Positions 1-11,210 of a DNA stretch of 64,000 bases are shown in pieces. The DNA lies in contig WNNJ02001981.1 of NCBI GenBank assembly GCA_012934845.2, positions 1 to 64,000 on the forward strand, given 5' to 3'. Within the stretch, counting starts at the first letter, position 1. Each line of letters opens with the position of its first letter. Position numbers and translations under genes: made by a program. The stretch is from Pomphorhynchus laevis. Taxonomy: Eukaryota > Acanthocephala > Palaeacanthocephala > Echinorhynchida > Pomphorhynchidae. The notes below the pieces were generated by a model that was not told the origin of the DNA, searched no databases, and was given only the letters and a program-made list of their open reading frames with translations.

Positions 1-1435
1 CTCATCATTTTTGTCATTATTGAAGTTACTCTGTATTCTAGTGTATATAAGTGTATAATGATATCTATTTTTCTAGCTTTTCAAATTATCATTATGTAGT
101 TTATATCAAGCTTTAAACTACAAAGTAGCAATATTCGATTTTGCATTTTATTAAATGATTATATTCTAACATACATTTTAAATACTTACATGACTTTTAG
201 CGAATTCATCCACGACGCGACATTCGAACCAGTGGTTAACATAACATAGGATCATTAATGTCTATTTCAGCTCTATACCCGATCTAACAGTTTATGTATT
301 TTCTCTTCAACATGGTAAGACATAAAATTTCGAATTCTCAATTTCAATAATTTAAAAGTATCCACGAAGAAAAAGATTTGAAATATTTATCACTCAAAAC
401 TTACATGTTACGAATAAAAATATTGAGCGTTTTGAAATTCAATTTCGATATATAGTTGAACGATATATAGTTGAACATGCAATTGTAGAATAGCGAGCAA
501 TGAATAATATTTTTACTGAATGACCTTAAAATTTAAAATTTTCAATGTGTATAGACGTTTAGTCTTTTGAAACACGGTAGGTTATAACGAATAAAAATAT
601 TAAAAGTAGTCTTCAAATAGCTATTTTATTATGGAAGGAAAAATCATGATGCTTCTATAAAATAATTGCATGTGCAAATTGACTTGTCTCCATCAAAGCT
701 TGATTTGTCTTTGATCCCAATGCAAAAACTCAAAATAAGTGTTAACCGGAAAATGAAATCTAGAATTTAGGCATTGTGAGATTTAAAATGATGATGTTGG
801 GAAAACCAAACATAATTAATCTGTGCTAATAAAATCTAATTTAAAGCTGTTATGTTAAAAAATTGTAATGAAAAAAAAATAAAATATAATGCAATATTTT
901 AAATATTTATAAAATACAAAATATTTGAAGTGAATTTGTTTAAAATGCACTTAAGGATTATTAATTAAAAACATAAATTATAACATTCCAACTCAGTAAC
1001 AAATCATTATGTATTCATACTGAAATTATTAGCATACATCTTACGTTACTCAGTATAAAAATACGATAATTCAAGCTTGTTAAGTAGTTAATTCAAAACA
1101 GTACAGTATTTTAATATATCGCATTAATTGAATTATTATTACTAACGTCAATACGTTAAAAGTTGTAAACTTAAGGAGAATAAAACTATTTTTCAAAAAA
1201 TTAAAAAAATCTCAATGTAGTGCATTTATTTTGAAATATTTTTATTTATATTACTTTTTTGAGATATTCATTTCAATTTGCAAACCTGTTCTTACAAATA
1301 ATTTTGACAAATTAAATTTTAAAATTCACAATGGATTTGTATTTAAAAATGCTATTGAATACAAAATATAAAATAAATGTGGAGACAATAATATTGTGAT
1401 AGGAATTATTATAATCATCTTGACTGAAACAGCAT
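1..1435. repeat. Arm A of an inverted duplication (partner 14085-15130 plus 20190-20385)
   Basis: The reverse complement of 300-1435 matches 14085-15130, and the reverse complement of 1-225 matches about 20190-20385, with scattered substitutions and small indels. The arm itself is continuous here, while its partner is split by about 5 kb of other sequence, so this side shows the uninterrupted arrangement. Apart from this the stretch is AT-rich, with no coding signal before about 1380. Seen directly by comparing the two strands. The left limit is the window edge, so the arm may be longer. Confidence 0.85.
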
Positions 1436-1960
1436 CGGCGCCTGGGATCATCATGGGGTTGAGGGTGGTTTATGAATAAGATAACCGTTCCTAGCTCTGC
1501 AAAGTGCTGCGTTGATCCAACGACCAGTTCTGTCGTTGAAGTCTCCAAATATCATGTAATAGCCGCTGTCAATAATACTACCAGAAGGTCATCGTTCTTG
1601 TGAATCTCAACTGTACGGATGTAAACATTGGCTAGACTGAGGCGTTTACCGTTCTTATAGTGTGTAACTACTAAACAAAACATGGCTGAACAAGAGTAGT
1701 TTAATAGAAAGGAGAACCTGAAGGAGCACTTAACTAAAGTCAAGAGTCCTTGAGATAAAGAGGAGTGAGGCGGGGTTATGTACAGAGTCTAGTGCGAATA
1801 TATATGCTTTGGAATAAATCAAGTAATGCCCTGGGGGAGAAGGATAGACCTCGCCTAATGATTGACTACAACATCTGCATTTATACTGGAGAGAAGTCTA
1901 AGGGCAGAAGCACCTCTTGAATTCCACTGAAGGATATTCAGTGAAAAAGGCTCAGGCTTA
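1380..1960 (-). pseudogene. LINE ORF2 N-terminal endonuclease fragment
   Basis: The minus strand reads as an apurinic-type endonuclease fragment. One frame has a GDFN motif followed by a W and a hydrophobic stretch, as in the active-site strand of LINE endonucleases; another frame upstream gives LANVYIRTVE, resembling the preceding strand. The frame changes between these parts and no ORF exceeds about 80 residues, so the copy is dead. It lies just downstream of the gag-like ORF1 remnant at 2.0-3.2 kb on the same strand, the normal ORF1-ORF2 order of I/R1/Jockey-group LINEs. The clade is not resolved; no reverse transcriptase part was found here. Confidence 0.5.
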
Positions 1961-1999
1961 CTCACCATTGCGTCAGATAAGTTGGACGGGGGAAGCCAA

Positions 2000-3200
2000 C
2001 CTAGACAGAGCTAAGTGCAGAAAGGTGGCCTTTTCCGCCATTAGCCCCACCCAGGGTCGGAAACCTCTTCATTTCCTAGGATAGAGAAGGTAGAGCCTTT
2101 CTGCTTCAGCAATTTACCAACCTTCAGAGGCGGAACTGTTCGGGTCGAAGCCGCTCCTTTTTTGGATTTATGCATTATAAGTTCTGGCGGCATCGGCGGC
2201 GTATTACCAGTGCCAAGAAAGGCTGTTACCAGGAGCGCAATCATTCGTTTCATCTGCGATAAAATGAACTTCTTGTTCGAATCAAATAATTGTAAAATGT
2301 CTTTATTTGACATTCTGTCAGATTAAGAAGCTACTGTTGAAAATCCGGAAGAAGAAATCGGCGAGATTGGACGACAGGAGAAGTGGTTTTGGTACGCTTT
2401 GAAAAACTTGCAGCGCCTAGACCACGCTGGGTGGTCACCCGAGCAATTATGGCAAGCTGGGGAAGCAACGCATTTTATCCCCCTTCAGCATACTTTCGCA
2501 GGACACGCTGCCACAAACACCACATATTTTCGGGGCTGAACAGGCGAACCTATAGTGCCCCCTTAAGTGGCACACATTGCAATGGGGGTACGTTCTATCA
2601 TCCTGCTCAATAAGCAATAACATAGATTATACCCTAAGAAAGTGTTCGACGCCGACTTCGTAAGCACAAGTCCGTGATCGATATCCACTGTGCCAAAAGC
2701 CATAGGTAATTCCATCCCAGCCTTAGACTTGACAGTCCGCACTGTTAAGAGTTTTGCGGTCTTTTTAAGCAGACTTAGGTCCTCATCCTCCCGCTGAGGC
2801 GGAAAATTCGATACTTTGAGAGTCGGCTGAATAGGCTTTAATTTTTTATGAACCCAAATGAGTTAGGTTCGTAGCAAAGTATGACTCGTATTCACTCATA
2901 ATATCTGCATTAATAAACGATATCTTTATATTAGCCTCGTACATACGTACGGAGTTGAAGACCACTCTGTTACAGTACAATTTGACGAAGTCTCTTCAAA
3001 AGTAGTTAAATAATTTATGCCTCTTTCCAGAGGCTTAGTGAACGTTATTAGGGCCAAATTGTGTAGTTTAGGTATAGGGGAAAGTACCCCTGAGTCATTA
3101 GCAAAATTTCGCAACAAAACACTTACCTTATCGTCTTTATTTCGATTGGAAGAGCACAAATCTATACCTTTTGCAGCAATTTTCCCTTGTAAATTGTAAA
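2000..3200 (-). pseudogene. LINE ORF1 (gag-like) remnant with CCHC zinc knuckles
   Basis: Read on the minus strand near 2590-2400, one frame contains CNVCHLRGHYRFAC, a CX2CX4HX4C knuckle, followed by KICGVCG; a shifted frame gives CHNCSGDHPAWSRRC, a CX2CX3HX6C knuckle. Two or three such knuckles in this spacing are typical of ORF1 of I/R1/Jockey-group LINEs, where they bind the element RNA. The upstream part (3160-2600) reads in pieces that resemble the region before the knuckles, and 2313-2041 is a C-terminal tail of 90 residues. The base composition is clearly less AT-rich than the surroundings. Several frame changes show that it is not functional. Confidence 0.6.
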
Positions 3201-3276
3201 ATTAGCATTGGAATTAGAAGCCTTTGATAGCGTCGACAAGATTTCGCTACTGCACATTGTTGTTTATTATGTCTCA

Positions 3277-3471
3277 GTCAGTAATTCCAATGAGCGCTAA
3301 TAGGTCAGTAATTCCAATGAGCGCTAATACGATTCCAATAGTTGTTGAGTATTTACTGAATGTAATTATTCCTTACCACCCCCACGAAGATTGGAGGTGG
3401 TATTATTCCTTACCACCTCCAATCTTGGCTCTCATTAAAGCCAAGATTTCCCCCCAGGAAATCTTGGCTTT
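3277..3471. repeat. 27-bp direct duplication followed by two foldbacks
   Basis: A 27-bp sequence beginning gtcagtaattccaatgagcg is repeated head to tail at 3277-3330. It is followed by two inverted repeats: AGATTGGAGGTGGTA against its complement (3388-3425, 15-bp arms), and AAAGCCAAGATTTCC against its complement (3437-3471). The word CCAAGATT occurs in both foldbacks, so the stems could exchange partners. No gene is seen around it. The 84-residue reading frame across this stretch is probably chance. Confidence 0.7.
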
Positions 3472-3559
3472 ACTGTAATTTGTGGACCTTGATATAATGT
3501 TTTGTTATTTTCTTTTCTGCTTGAGATGTTTTTTTTGCCTTTTTTATTCACAATGAACA

Positions 3560-4260
3560 TAAATACAAGCTATGATTAAGATCATATTACGGTGTTATTC
3601 AGTTTCATTTAAACTAAGGAAAAATATGGCATTTATTAAAGCAAGCTATTCATTTATTTCAGATGTAAGTTGCATTAACGTTAACATTTCTATTTTAATT
3701 TGCTACTCTACCATGAATCATATTCGAGTTCATCATTCAGTATGTTATAAAATAAATAAAATTTTAAATGCACAAAAGTTTACTTATTTCAAAGAGTATA
3801 ACTACAGAAATTTACAAAGAACGGTAAATTTATATATCGTGCCACTATATGGAACTATATATCGTTTATTTCTTTTTCTTTTTAATTTTAAAGGAACAAC
3901 AAGACATGAGTAAAAAGATTTAACGATTTTATTCAGTTTCATCTTAACTAAAGAAAATGTATTTATTATAAACGTAAGGTGGGTTTACATTTTTATTTAA
4001 ATTAGCTTCTTCGAAATGAATCAATTTACAGTTTTTTATTCAGTATAAAACAGAAACTTATAAATTCACAAGGTTCACTCTTTGTTAAGGAGTACACATA
4101 TAGAAATTGTCAAGATAAGGTAAATTCAAGTATATATTGTAAATATATACTATTATTTATTTCGAGTACATCTACAAAATTCACAAGTACGGTAAGTTTA
4201 TAGATCATGTCACTGGATAAAACTTTATAGTGTTTTATCGTTCCGCTATTTATGCTTATT
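3560..4260. repeat. Degenerate AT-rich tandem units of about 300 bp
   Basis: Phrases such as attcagtttcat followed by aactaa and then aaaatat or aaaatgt recur (about 3598, 3933), as do a 'gtacaca/actaca...agaaatt' block and a 'acggtaa(a/g)ttta' block (about 3800, 4100, 4190). This gives roughly two and a half diverged copies. A 113-residue frame on the plus strand lies inside but shows no recognisable domain. From 4260 to 5230 I see only AT-rich sequence with one weak duplicated phrase (about 4290-4400 against 5000-5080). Confidence 0.4.
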
Positions 4261-5229
4261 TTATATTGTTAATAACTAAATCACTACTGATCGTAGAGGT
4301 TGACCGATCCATGACTGCCCTATCGACATCAGGAATTATATCGTAGATACTATTCTTGTTTAAACTGGTTAACATTTCATGTAAAAACGCAGATTTTAAT
4401 AAGTTCGACTCCATTCACCTAGGCGCTCCCTGAATTAAAAAAATCGAAATGCAATAATATATTAATAAATTTGTTCTTTTCTCTGAATGAGTATTTGTCA
4501 ATAGTGACTGTTGTTACAAGCAATCACTGACAATAAAATAGAATTAAAAAATATGCAGAATATATTCATTATTTTTAAGGTATGAAATCTAAGTGGAAAA
4601 TTCTCTTTAGATGAGATCAGAAGATGTTAAAATACTGGAAGGAACATGATGAGCTTTATGTGATTTTAACGTGTGAAGGTATAAATTACAACCCGTTTTA
4701 ATAGTATTAAATATGTAGAGTTCGAATAAGTAATACGATCAAAGTTAGTGCCTTAGCGAATATGTAAAATGTTCAATCGACGAAGCTGAATTAGAATACA
4801 GAGCACATCTTTTCCATTTATTTGAAATATAAAGTTGTTGTATTTAATACGTTGACTGATGCACTGGCAATATTCAAATTTCGTAAAAGGTTTAAAAATC
4901 ATTATGGCATGTCCCAAAACGCATTGATGTTTTCAGATGAACAGGCTTGCTATTGAAATAAAAAGAATAAATAAATCAACCAACTAATCAGGTTATCTAA
5001 TCCACAACTACCGTTTGCCAGCCGAAATTATAGATACCATGCTTGCTTCAACTGGCTAACTGCATCAATCTTTACCAATCATATAAGCAAAATGAGTCTA
5101 CTTATTAAAGTTAAATTACTAAATAAAATTAATTAGAAAATCAATTACAAAACTTAAATTAAAAATAAAGATAAATAATAAAAAATTATATAAGATATTC
5201 TATAATTTCTCAAACGAGGGTAATACCAT

Positions 5230-5720
5230 TTCGCGTGAATTATGTTTATAATCTCTTAAGCCAGACGCAAATTAATGACGATAGCAGTATTTGATACCGT
5301 TTAGTCATCACAATGACTCATCAGCGCCAGATCCCACTTACTGCTGGATGCAGAGGAAAACTAGCAGACGGCAAGAAACAAGCCATGTGTGCTAGGTACT
5401 AGAACACTTATAGTAACATCAAAGAGTGCTAAATCAGCACTACGGCTTCGAACTACCACCCGGCATTTGAGAATTTAAACAAGGATCTTGCCGAAGCTAT
5501 AAAGGAGCTAGACCCAGAATGCCGATCCTTAATTAATTGGCAGATAATTGGATTCAAAAGCACACGAACAATCCAAAATATGCTTGAAATTCGACAAAAC
5601 CGTTATTAACGAGGACTTGGCCAGCCATGCAATAGTCGACGATGCAAGTGCTGCCTTGAAATGACCACAACAAATTCATTTACAAGTCCGGTAGCATACT
5701 TAAAATATAATGTCCGTTAT
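5230..5720 (-). repeat. Penelope-like terminal repeat (pLTR) fragment with hammerhead-like core
   Basis: On the minus strand CTGATGA (5318-5324) is followed by GTCAT, a short loop, ATGAC, then TAAAC where the core expects GAAAC, then a tiny stem III (AC, one base, GT). The same motif and the same GC-richer flank (ctgctggatgcagagg) recur in the palindrome at 45.1-45.6 kb. Penelope-like elements are known to carry hammerheads in their terminal repeats. This one lies downstream of the Naiad body in the Naiad reading direction, where a terminal repeat is expected. The core has decayed, so activity is unlikely. Confidence 0.5.
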
Positions 5721-6029
5721 ATATCGATGCATTGACGATAAGGCCACGTTGCTAATATATTATGTTTCTAATATATTAAATTTTAATAATTAATAAATAG
5801 ATATACAAGATTTAAAATAATTTACTAATTAATAACCTTTTTGTTTTAAATAAAAATCAATGTATATTAATTGACTAATAAATGATATACGATAATAGAA
5901 TCTAAAAATAGAATATCATCAGGATGAACTTCTTCTTTAGTAGATTTCGCTTAAACATAGTCATCGACCCAACATAGCTGCATGATCAAATGACATATTT
6001 CCTCTGATGTAATAATTTAGAGTTTAAAT

Positions 6030-7137
6030 TAATTTTTGATATTTTCTGTTTGATTTTATTTTTATAGAAACTTAGCTTAAAAAATATACCTATTAAATTA
6101 TACCAATGATTTTGAAAAAAGCCAATATCATTACAAATTGTTGCAATTCCTTAAATTTCATTATTTAATGCATTATATTTAATATTATATGGTATGCATG
6201 AATGCTCATGCAAATATATGTTTCTTGTAAATTTAAATATGTCATCTTTGCGATATAAATTAATAGTAGTTTTAGTTAATGTTAATTTAATGTTCATATC
6301 TAGATATACACCTTCTTTATCATTAATTTTGGTTTTGTTAAGAATAAGGCTTTCTGGATAAATTTGTTCACTAATTGAATAAAAATTATTAGAATTAAAT
6401 ACACATATCATCAATGTATCGAAACATATATTTCATATATGTATATTGTTTAGATTTAGTTTTTACACAGTTATAAACAAATTCATATTCTATAAAGTTT
6501 AAAAAAAGTCAGATATAATTGGGCTACTATTCCCACCCATTGGAACACCTTTTATTTGTCTAAATATAGATGTCCCAACTTTTAAATAATTTTGATTTAT
6601 CAAAATATTTAAGGATTCTATTTATTCAATTTTATCCATACATTTATATTTACTTGATGGTTTAATTTTTGTTAGATAGGCGTTATAAATATTATTACAT
6701 ATATATGTATATATTTTTCCGAATATAAGATTAATTAATTTTACTAACGCTTCTTTAATATCTACTAAATCTAGATTTGAATAAAGCCTACTAAAATCGT
6801 ATGTATATATATTTTGAAAATTTATTCCATTTGTCTGTTCTAAACATTCTTTTTTATAATTAATAATGTAATAGTGTTTTATACCAGTATTAATTTCGAT
6901 TACCTTGCAATATTTTTTAAAGTGTGCTTTAATTACTATAAGTATTTTATTCATATAGACAGAAAGTGGTTTTAATGTACATTTAAACGCACTACATATG
7001 AACCTAGGTTTTATTGGATTTTTATGTAATTTTGGATTCCAATATAATATAGGTATAGTTTTATTATCTGATTCAACCTTTATACCCTTTTTATCTATTA
7101 TAGAACAGTGACTTGTAATAATTGTTTCTAAACTCAA
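6030..7137 (-). pseudogene. Naiad reverse transcriptase, palm and thumb part
   Basis: It copies element RNA into DNA at a nicked target. The minus strand shows KTIPILYWNPKLHKNP and PRFI, the Penelope fingers motif, then YTYDFSRLYSNL, motif A with the catalytic D. A GG(N)SSPI turn (motif B) follows near 6530, then FRYIDD near 6420, motif C with the catalytic pair, then YPESL and GVYLDMNIKL, the conserved block after the palm shared with telomerase-like RTs. The frame is not continuous, so the copy is inactive. An N-terminal RT piece (TTTDKASNNF, about 7660-7540) lies beyond the insert at 7140-7490. Confidence 0.8.
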
Positions 7138-7139
7138 CT

Positions 7140-7490
7140 CACTACGTTCATATGTTCGTTCATTTCTGTTAGTTTCTCATCGTTCATTAAATTCCCTTTC
7201 TTAAACGACACTCGCCCAACTTCTCTATCGCTGCGTTCCCATCATTCCATCTTATTCTACTTTCCGAATTACTCCAACATTTACGGTCTCCGACCCTTCC
7301 TCGTCGCCTCAATCTTGCCTGGAATAAGCTCCATCTCGACGTCTAATCCGCCCTCACCTGTATCACATTCAAATACCTCTTCCGATCCCACCTTCTCTAC
7401 ACATGACTTTGATTGTTGTTTATTTGTTGTGGCCATGTAAGCGCGCGCCGGCACGCATTTTCCACATAAAAATGAATCTTTTTTATATAT
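7140..7490. mobile_element. GC-richer insert inside the Naiad RT, possible LINE 3' fragment
   Basis: This stretch is much richer in C and G than the Naiad sequence on both sides and separates the RT start motif (about 7660-7540) from the rest of the RT. Plus-strand frames give short pieces (for example LNLAWNKLHLDV) that resemble the last part of non-LTR reverse transcriptases, where a W-N-L-P like motif precedes a short C-terminal tail. Frames change within it. No clear target duplication was identified by eye. The class remains open. Confidence 0.4.
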
Positions 7491-7810
7491 GTTGGATTTA
7501 CATTTAAATCATTAGAATTAACCTCTTATTAGTATATCATAAAAAAGCTTTTTGCATATGAAGATAAAGTTATTACTAGCTTTATCAGTAGTTGTTATTA
7601 TATAGTTATCCTTTAATTTAGTTAGTTTTTTAAACATATCTTTATTAATTTTATATTTCCTTTTTGTAATTGTTTGTTATTTTCATTTTATTTATAATTT
7701 TTATCAAATATATTATCTTTTTAAATGTTTATCTTAGATATATTCGAGCTTTCACTATTAATCAGCTTACTAAAGTAATCATTTAAATTATTATATAATA
7801 AATTGCAAAT

Positions 7811-8557
7811 TTAATTTTTGTTGTTGTTATTATTTAATCTATATTTATACCCTTTTAATAGCAACTTTATTAATTCACAATTTTCAATTAATTCTAGATT
7901 ATGGGTACATATATGTTCATTTATTTTATCAAAACTAAGACTTTTACAATTGCATTCTGTTTCCATTATGTTTCTAATATTATCGTTACATATTGATTTT
8001 AATTCTTTATTATAATTACAAATTTTTCGTCCTAATGATGGTTGGAGTTTATACCTTATTTTAAGAATATATTTACTTAAATCTGACCCTATTATTTCTT
8101 TACTTTTAGAATTATTTAAAAGTCCGGCTATATTTATGTTATCTATACATTTATTAATGAAGTTTATGGTTAATGCATATTTTCTATTGTTATTATTAAC
8201 ATTTATTGTACGATTATAGTATTTTGTATTACAATAACTGTCTATTATACAACTCAGCCTATTATAGTCGTTAATTAATTTTTGATTTATTGAACAAATG
8301 ATATTTTTAGAAAAACTTCTTATATTTACATAAAGATCTTTCAGCTTATTATCTTTTAAAAGTTGTTTTAATATTTCTAATTGTTCATTTTTATACATAT
8401 CTTTTTTAATATTTTTAAGTCTATTTTTCTTATTCCTTAAATCACCATGACTTCTTGGTTTGCGTTTAACCGAATTATTATAATATAGTTGTTTATTATG
8501 TACTATACTACTTCTGCTAATTCCTTGTACCACGTCATTCAATTCTAATGGGTACAT
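7811..8557 (-). CDS. Naiad linker domain between GIY-YIG and RT
   Basis: An open frame of 248 codons, the longest in the left half. It starts with MYPLELNDV, which continues the end of the endonuclease domain (the preceding frame ends EDFLD, and a W-I/L-R-L stretch bridges them). A Lys- and Asn-rich stretch (KRKPRSHGDLRNKKNRLKNI) follows, suggesting nucleic-acid contact, then a helical region rich in Leu, Ile and Asn. Codon use follows the AT bias. In Naiads a poorly conserved region of this kind lies between the N-terminal endonuclease and the RT. It has no independent function that I recognise and is probably part of the same polyprotein. Confidence 0.55.
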   Translation of the reverse strand: MYPLELNDVVQGISRSSIVHNKQLYYNNSVKRKPRSHGDLRNKKNRLKNIKKDMYKNEQLEILKQLLKDNKLKDLYVNIRSFSKNIICSINQKLINDYNRLSCIIDSYCNTKYYNRTINVNNNNRKYALTINFINKCIDNINIAGLLNNSKSKEIIGSDLSKYILKIRYKLQPSLGRKICNYNKELKSICNDNIRNIMETECNCKSLSFDKINEHICTHNLELIENCELIKLLLKGYKYRLNNNNNKN

Positions 8558-8570
8558 GCAATTAAGCCTT

Positions 8571-8905
8571 TCAATCCAAAAAATCTTCTTTTTCTAATAG
8601 CTTTTGATTTAATATTGATATGTTTTCTTCGATAATATGTTCTAAAATAAATAATTTACAGTTTTTAATATCATGTCCTATTAATCTCATATGTCTATGA
8701 AATATAGTTTGACTATTATGCTGTATATTATATATGTGTTGCCTAAACCTAGTTTTTAACATTTGATATCTTTTTCCTATATATTACAATCCACATGTAC
8801 ATTGTATTAGATACACTACACCTGCGGTATTGCAGTTACAATTATTATTAATATTTAATGAAAAACATTTGTTTGTCGTATTACTTACAATACAATTATT
8901 ATTAT
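8571..8905 (-). pseudogene. Naiad N-terminal GIY-YIG endonuclease with CxC zinc motif
   Basis: Minus strand near 8860-8790 reads VVYLIQCTCG followed by YIGK, the GIY and YIG strands with an embedded CxC. Then comes LKTRFRQH with the catalytic-helix Arg and the H of the R-x3-H pattern, then FHRHMRLIGHDI and the E of LFILEHI, the usual metal-binding acid. Upstream Cys residues (NCIVCD, CNCN) continue the zinc-binding pattern. The domain nicks target DNA to prime reverse transcription. The frame is interrupted once within the domain, so this copy is inactive. Its position before the RT is what assigns the element to the Naiad clade. Confidence 0.75.
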
Positions 8906-9039
8906 TTATAACATCACAAACTATACAATTTTTCTTATTCCTTTTTTATTCCATGAAAAAAGCTGTATATTATATATTATAAAGTGCTGTATATTATATT
9001 ATGCTGTATATTATATGTTATAAAATTGATATAATCAAT

Positions 9040-9500
9040 ATCAGTTTTCTTAAGAATAAGGCATCCTGGATAAATTTGTTCGTTTATTGAATAAAAATTA
9101 TTAGTTAAATACACGTATCTCATTATTGTACCAAAGATATATTTCATATCTTTATATAATTTAGATTTATTTTAAAACAGTTATGAACAAATTCATATTA
9201 TATAAAGCTTAAAAATAAGTCAGCTATAATTGGGCTACTATTAAGTAGTAGCCCAAAAGAGGCAACTATAATTGGGCTACTACCGAAACTTATATTTCAT
9301 ATCTTTATTTAATTTAGATTTATTTTTTACACAGTGATGAACAAATTCATATTCTATAAAGCTTAAAAATAAGTCAGTTATAATTGGGCTACTATTACCA
9401 CCCATTGAAACCCCTTTTTTTGTCTAAATATAGATGTCCCAACTTTTAAATAATTTTGATTTATCAAAATATTTAAGGATTCAATTAATTCAATTTTATC
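9040..9500 (-). mobile_element. Naiad RT fragment, internally duplicated
   Basis: The stretch repeats the RT sequence found at 6340-6620 (motif B-C region) about twice: phrases around 'tatttcatatctttat', 'aacaaattcatatt' and 'gtcagctataattgggctacta' occur at 9140-9240 and again at 9290-9400. The join is an inverted repeat, TTGGGCTACTA against its complement, near 9230-9256. It is preceded by short AT-rich tandem phrases (8945-9030). The same arrangement appears in reverse at the right window edge, so it predates or was copied with the large inverted repeat. Confidence 0.65.
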
Positions 9501-9504
9501 AAAG

Positions 9505-9668
9505 TGAAAGGTTAGTCAAAGTAAAAGCTTTATCTAAATACAACATTAATCAAAGTAAAAGATTAATGAAGGTAAAATATTAATGAAGGTAAAAGATTAA
9601 TCAAAGTAAAAGGTTAATCAAAGTAAAAGGTTAATCAAAGTAAAAGGTTAATCAAAGTAAAAGGTTAA
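9505..9668. repeat. 17-bp minisatellite (aatcaaagtaaaaggtt-like)
   Basis: About nine copies of a 16-17 bp unit, with one internal variant type (aatgaaggtaaaa). The inverted partner at 63460-63590 has about two fewer units, which accounts for the 34-bp difference in arm length between 9093 and 9959. No coding or RNA role is apparent. Confidence 0.8.
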
Positions 9669-9854
9669 ATAATTTTTTTAACACTTCTTTAGTATCAGCT
9701 AAATCTAAATTTGTCTAAAGCTTACTACAATCGTAAGTATTAATATTTCGAAAATTTATTCTATTTGCGTGTTCTAAAAATTCTTTCGTAGAAATAAAAA
9801 GTATGAAGAAAAAATTGATGATGAAATTTTTGATGAAAAATTTATGATGTAAAA

Positions 9855-9897
9855 ATTCTGGTATGAAGCACTAAAATAGTGCTTCATACCAGAATTA
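9855..9897. repeat. Perfect foldback, 20-bp arms
   Basis: AATTCTGGTATGAAGCACTA is followed by three bases and its exact complement. The same hairpin is present in the right arm at about 63230-63272. It overlaps no recognised gene. Confidence 0.85.
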
Positions 9898-9989
9898 ATT
9901 TCGATTTCCGTGCAATATTTTTTAAAATGTGTTATATTGCATCGACCTCCAACCCACAATAATGATCCATAAGAGTATATAGGATAGAA

Positions 9990-10310
9990 AATTACTCAAT
10001 GTCAAGCGCTTTGATCCGAATTCATGATATGATTCACTCTCAGTCCCCCATTTGTTAGGTCATTATATATAAGTTTTGCTAGAATTCGTTCAAATATTTT
10101 GCACAATATGCTACTTAAGAAAATTACTAGGTAATTTGTACATAAAGACGTATCTTCTTTTTTGAATAATGGCTACATCTCAGATATCTTTCAATCATAA
10201 GGAACTATGCCAGACAACAGCGAAATACCAAATAAATGGCCAGACAATGCGCATGAACTTTGTTTAAGGAATAGTGCTGCAACGCTGTCCAGTGGGTGAA
10301 TACTGTTTCA
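9990..10310 (-). pseudogene. CR1/Jockey-like LINE reverse transcriptase fragment
   Basis: The minus strand gives, in pieces, SIHPLDSVAALFLKQS, SGIVPYD and LFKKEDTSLCTNYL, then ILCKIFERILAKL. This is the order seen before motif A in CR1/Jockey-group RTs (a G-P-D/LDS start, a G-x-V-P-x-x-W-K region, 'FKKGd..NYRPISL' and a 'cKifErii' helix). The near-identical copy in the right arm is at about 62815-63135, plus strand. Only this short RT part is present, and frames are interrupted. Confidence 0.55.
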
Positions 10311-10639
10311 AACTGAAACGTTCTCATGAAACGTCATGCATTGAGAAAATAATGTGTTCATAGGAATTATTGAATGCTGGCACTCCTCAGATTTATAAAT
10401 TTTAAGTTTATATTAATAGTTGAAAGCTTTAGCGAAATTGTGGCTGGTATAGTGGATCCATCTCCATCTGATGGGATTGAATCCCAAGTTATATTAATGA
10501 ATGCCTAAAGATTGAAACGAATATAAAGCGACTTTAAGATTTCGGAGAAAATACAAAATTTTTATATTCACACGTTTCTGAGTGCAATGATTTCTTAGGA
10601 CCCTGCAATACTTAGTTAATTCATGTCTTCTTTTTATTG

Positions 10640-11210
10640 GTTATATTTAATCTTTTAACAAAATCCTTACTTACCTTTACTCAAAAGCACCAATTGTTTA
10701 ACAATGTTGACTATTCTCTCGGCTAAGCCATTAGTTTAAAAACAGTTGTGGGTAGTTTTGATATGCTGTATGTTGTTGACAAGTCAAAAATTGTCAAATT
10801 TTCACGATGTGAATGGGTGTCCGTGGTCACAAACTCTTAAAGTTTGTACTCTCCATCGAGCTAATATTTCGCGTAGCTATGCAATGACAAGACTAACAAC
10901 GGTTGAACCTAGTTTTATTACCTCTTGCCATTTGGTTACATTATTCACCCTAATTAGCGGAGCTACTCTAAGCACCGGCCCTGAAAAATAGGCCGTGACC
11001 TCGTGCAATCGAAACAGGGTTGGCATGTAGTTGACCACTGAAACAATTGTGTATTATGTTTTTGTAGATGGCGTTCCTGACATTCGTTGCACTGTTAAAC
11101 ATGTGAGGTCACATCATTATCAACTTCAGGCTACTAAACGTTATCCCTTCTTAAGCGTTCTATAGATTCTTGTACAGGGAACCAAATGTGAATAATTATC
11201 AGCATTGCGC
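10640..11210 (-). mobile_element. LTR-retrotransposon integrase fossil (Gypsy-like)
   Basis: The minus strand carries a remnant of an integrase core of the kind found in Gypsy-like LTR elements, including the region around the second catalytic acid and the conserved NGLAER block. It is an old, broken fragment with several breaks; no LTRs were recognised. An almost identical copy lies in the right arm (61920-62480, plus strand), so it was carried along in the inverted duplication. The plus-strand frame of 81 codons at 10746-10991 is a shadow of this fossil. Confidence 0.6.

Larger units (their letters stand above)
5880..8960 (-). mobile_element. Naiad-type Penelope-like element, permuted domain order
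   Basis: The domain order on the minus strand is GIY-YIG endonuclease (8905-8571), linker domain (8557-7811), reverse transcriptase (about 7660-6030). In canonical Penelope elements the GIY-YIG domain follows the RT. An N-terminal GIY-YIG with a CxC zinc motif is the mark of the Naiad clade, which is abundant in invertebrates. The element is broken in a few places and interrupted by a GC-richer insert at about 7140-7490. Fragments of the same family recur at 9.04-9.5, 19.07-19.42, 22.66-23.2 and 51.1-53.0 kb and at the right window edge, so it was an active local family. Domain identification is by motif. Confidence 0.8.

Noticed and set aside
3572-3913. 113-codon plus-strand frame
   Set aside because: Lies in degenerate tandem repeats whose other copies do not keep the frame.
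9774-9959. 61-codon frame identical in both arms (also 63168-63353)
   Set aside because: Contains a perfect foldback and low-complexity sequence; no domain and no independent support.
10746-10991. 81-codon frame identical in both large arms (also 62136-62381)
   Set aside because: Identity reflects the recent inverted duplication; the frame is antisense to the integrase fossil.
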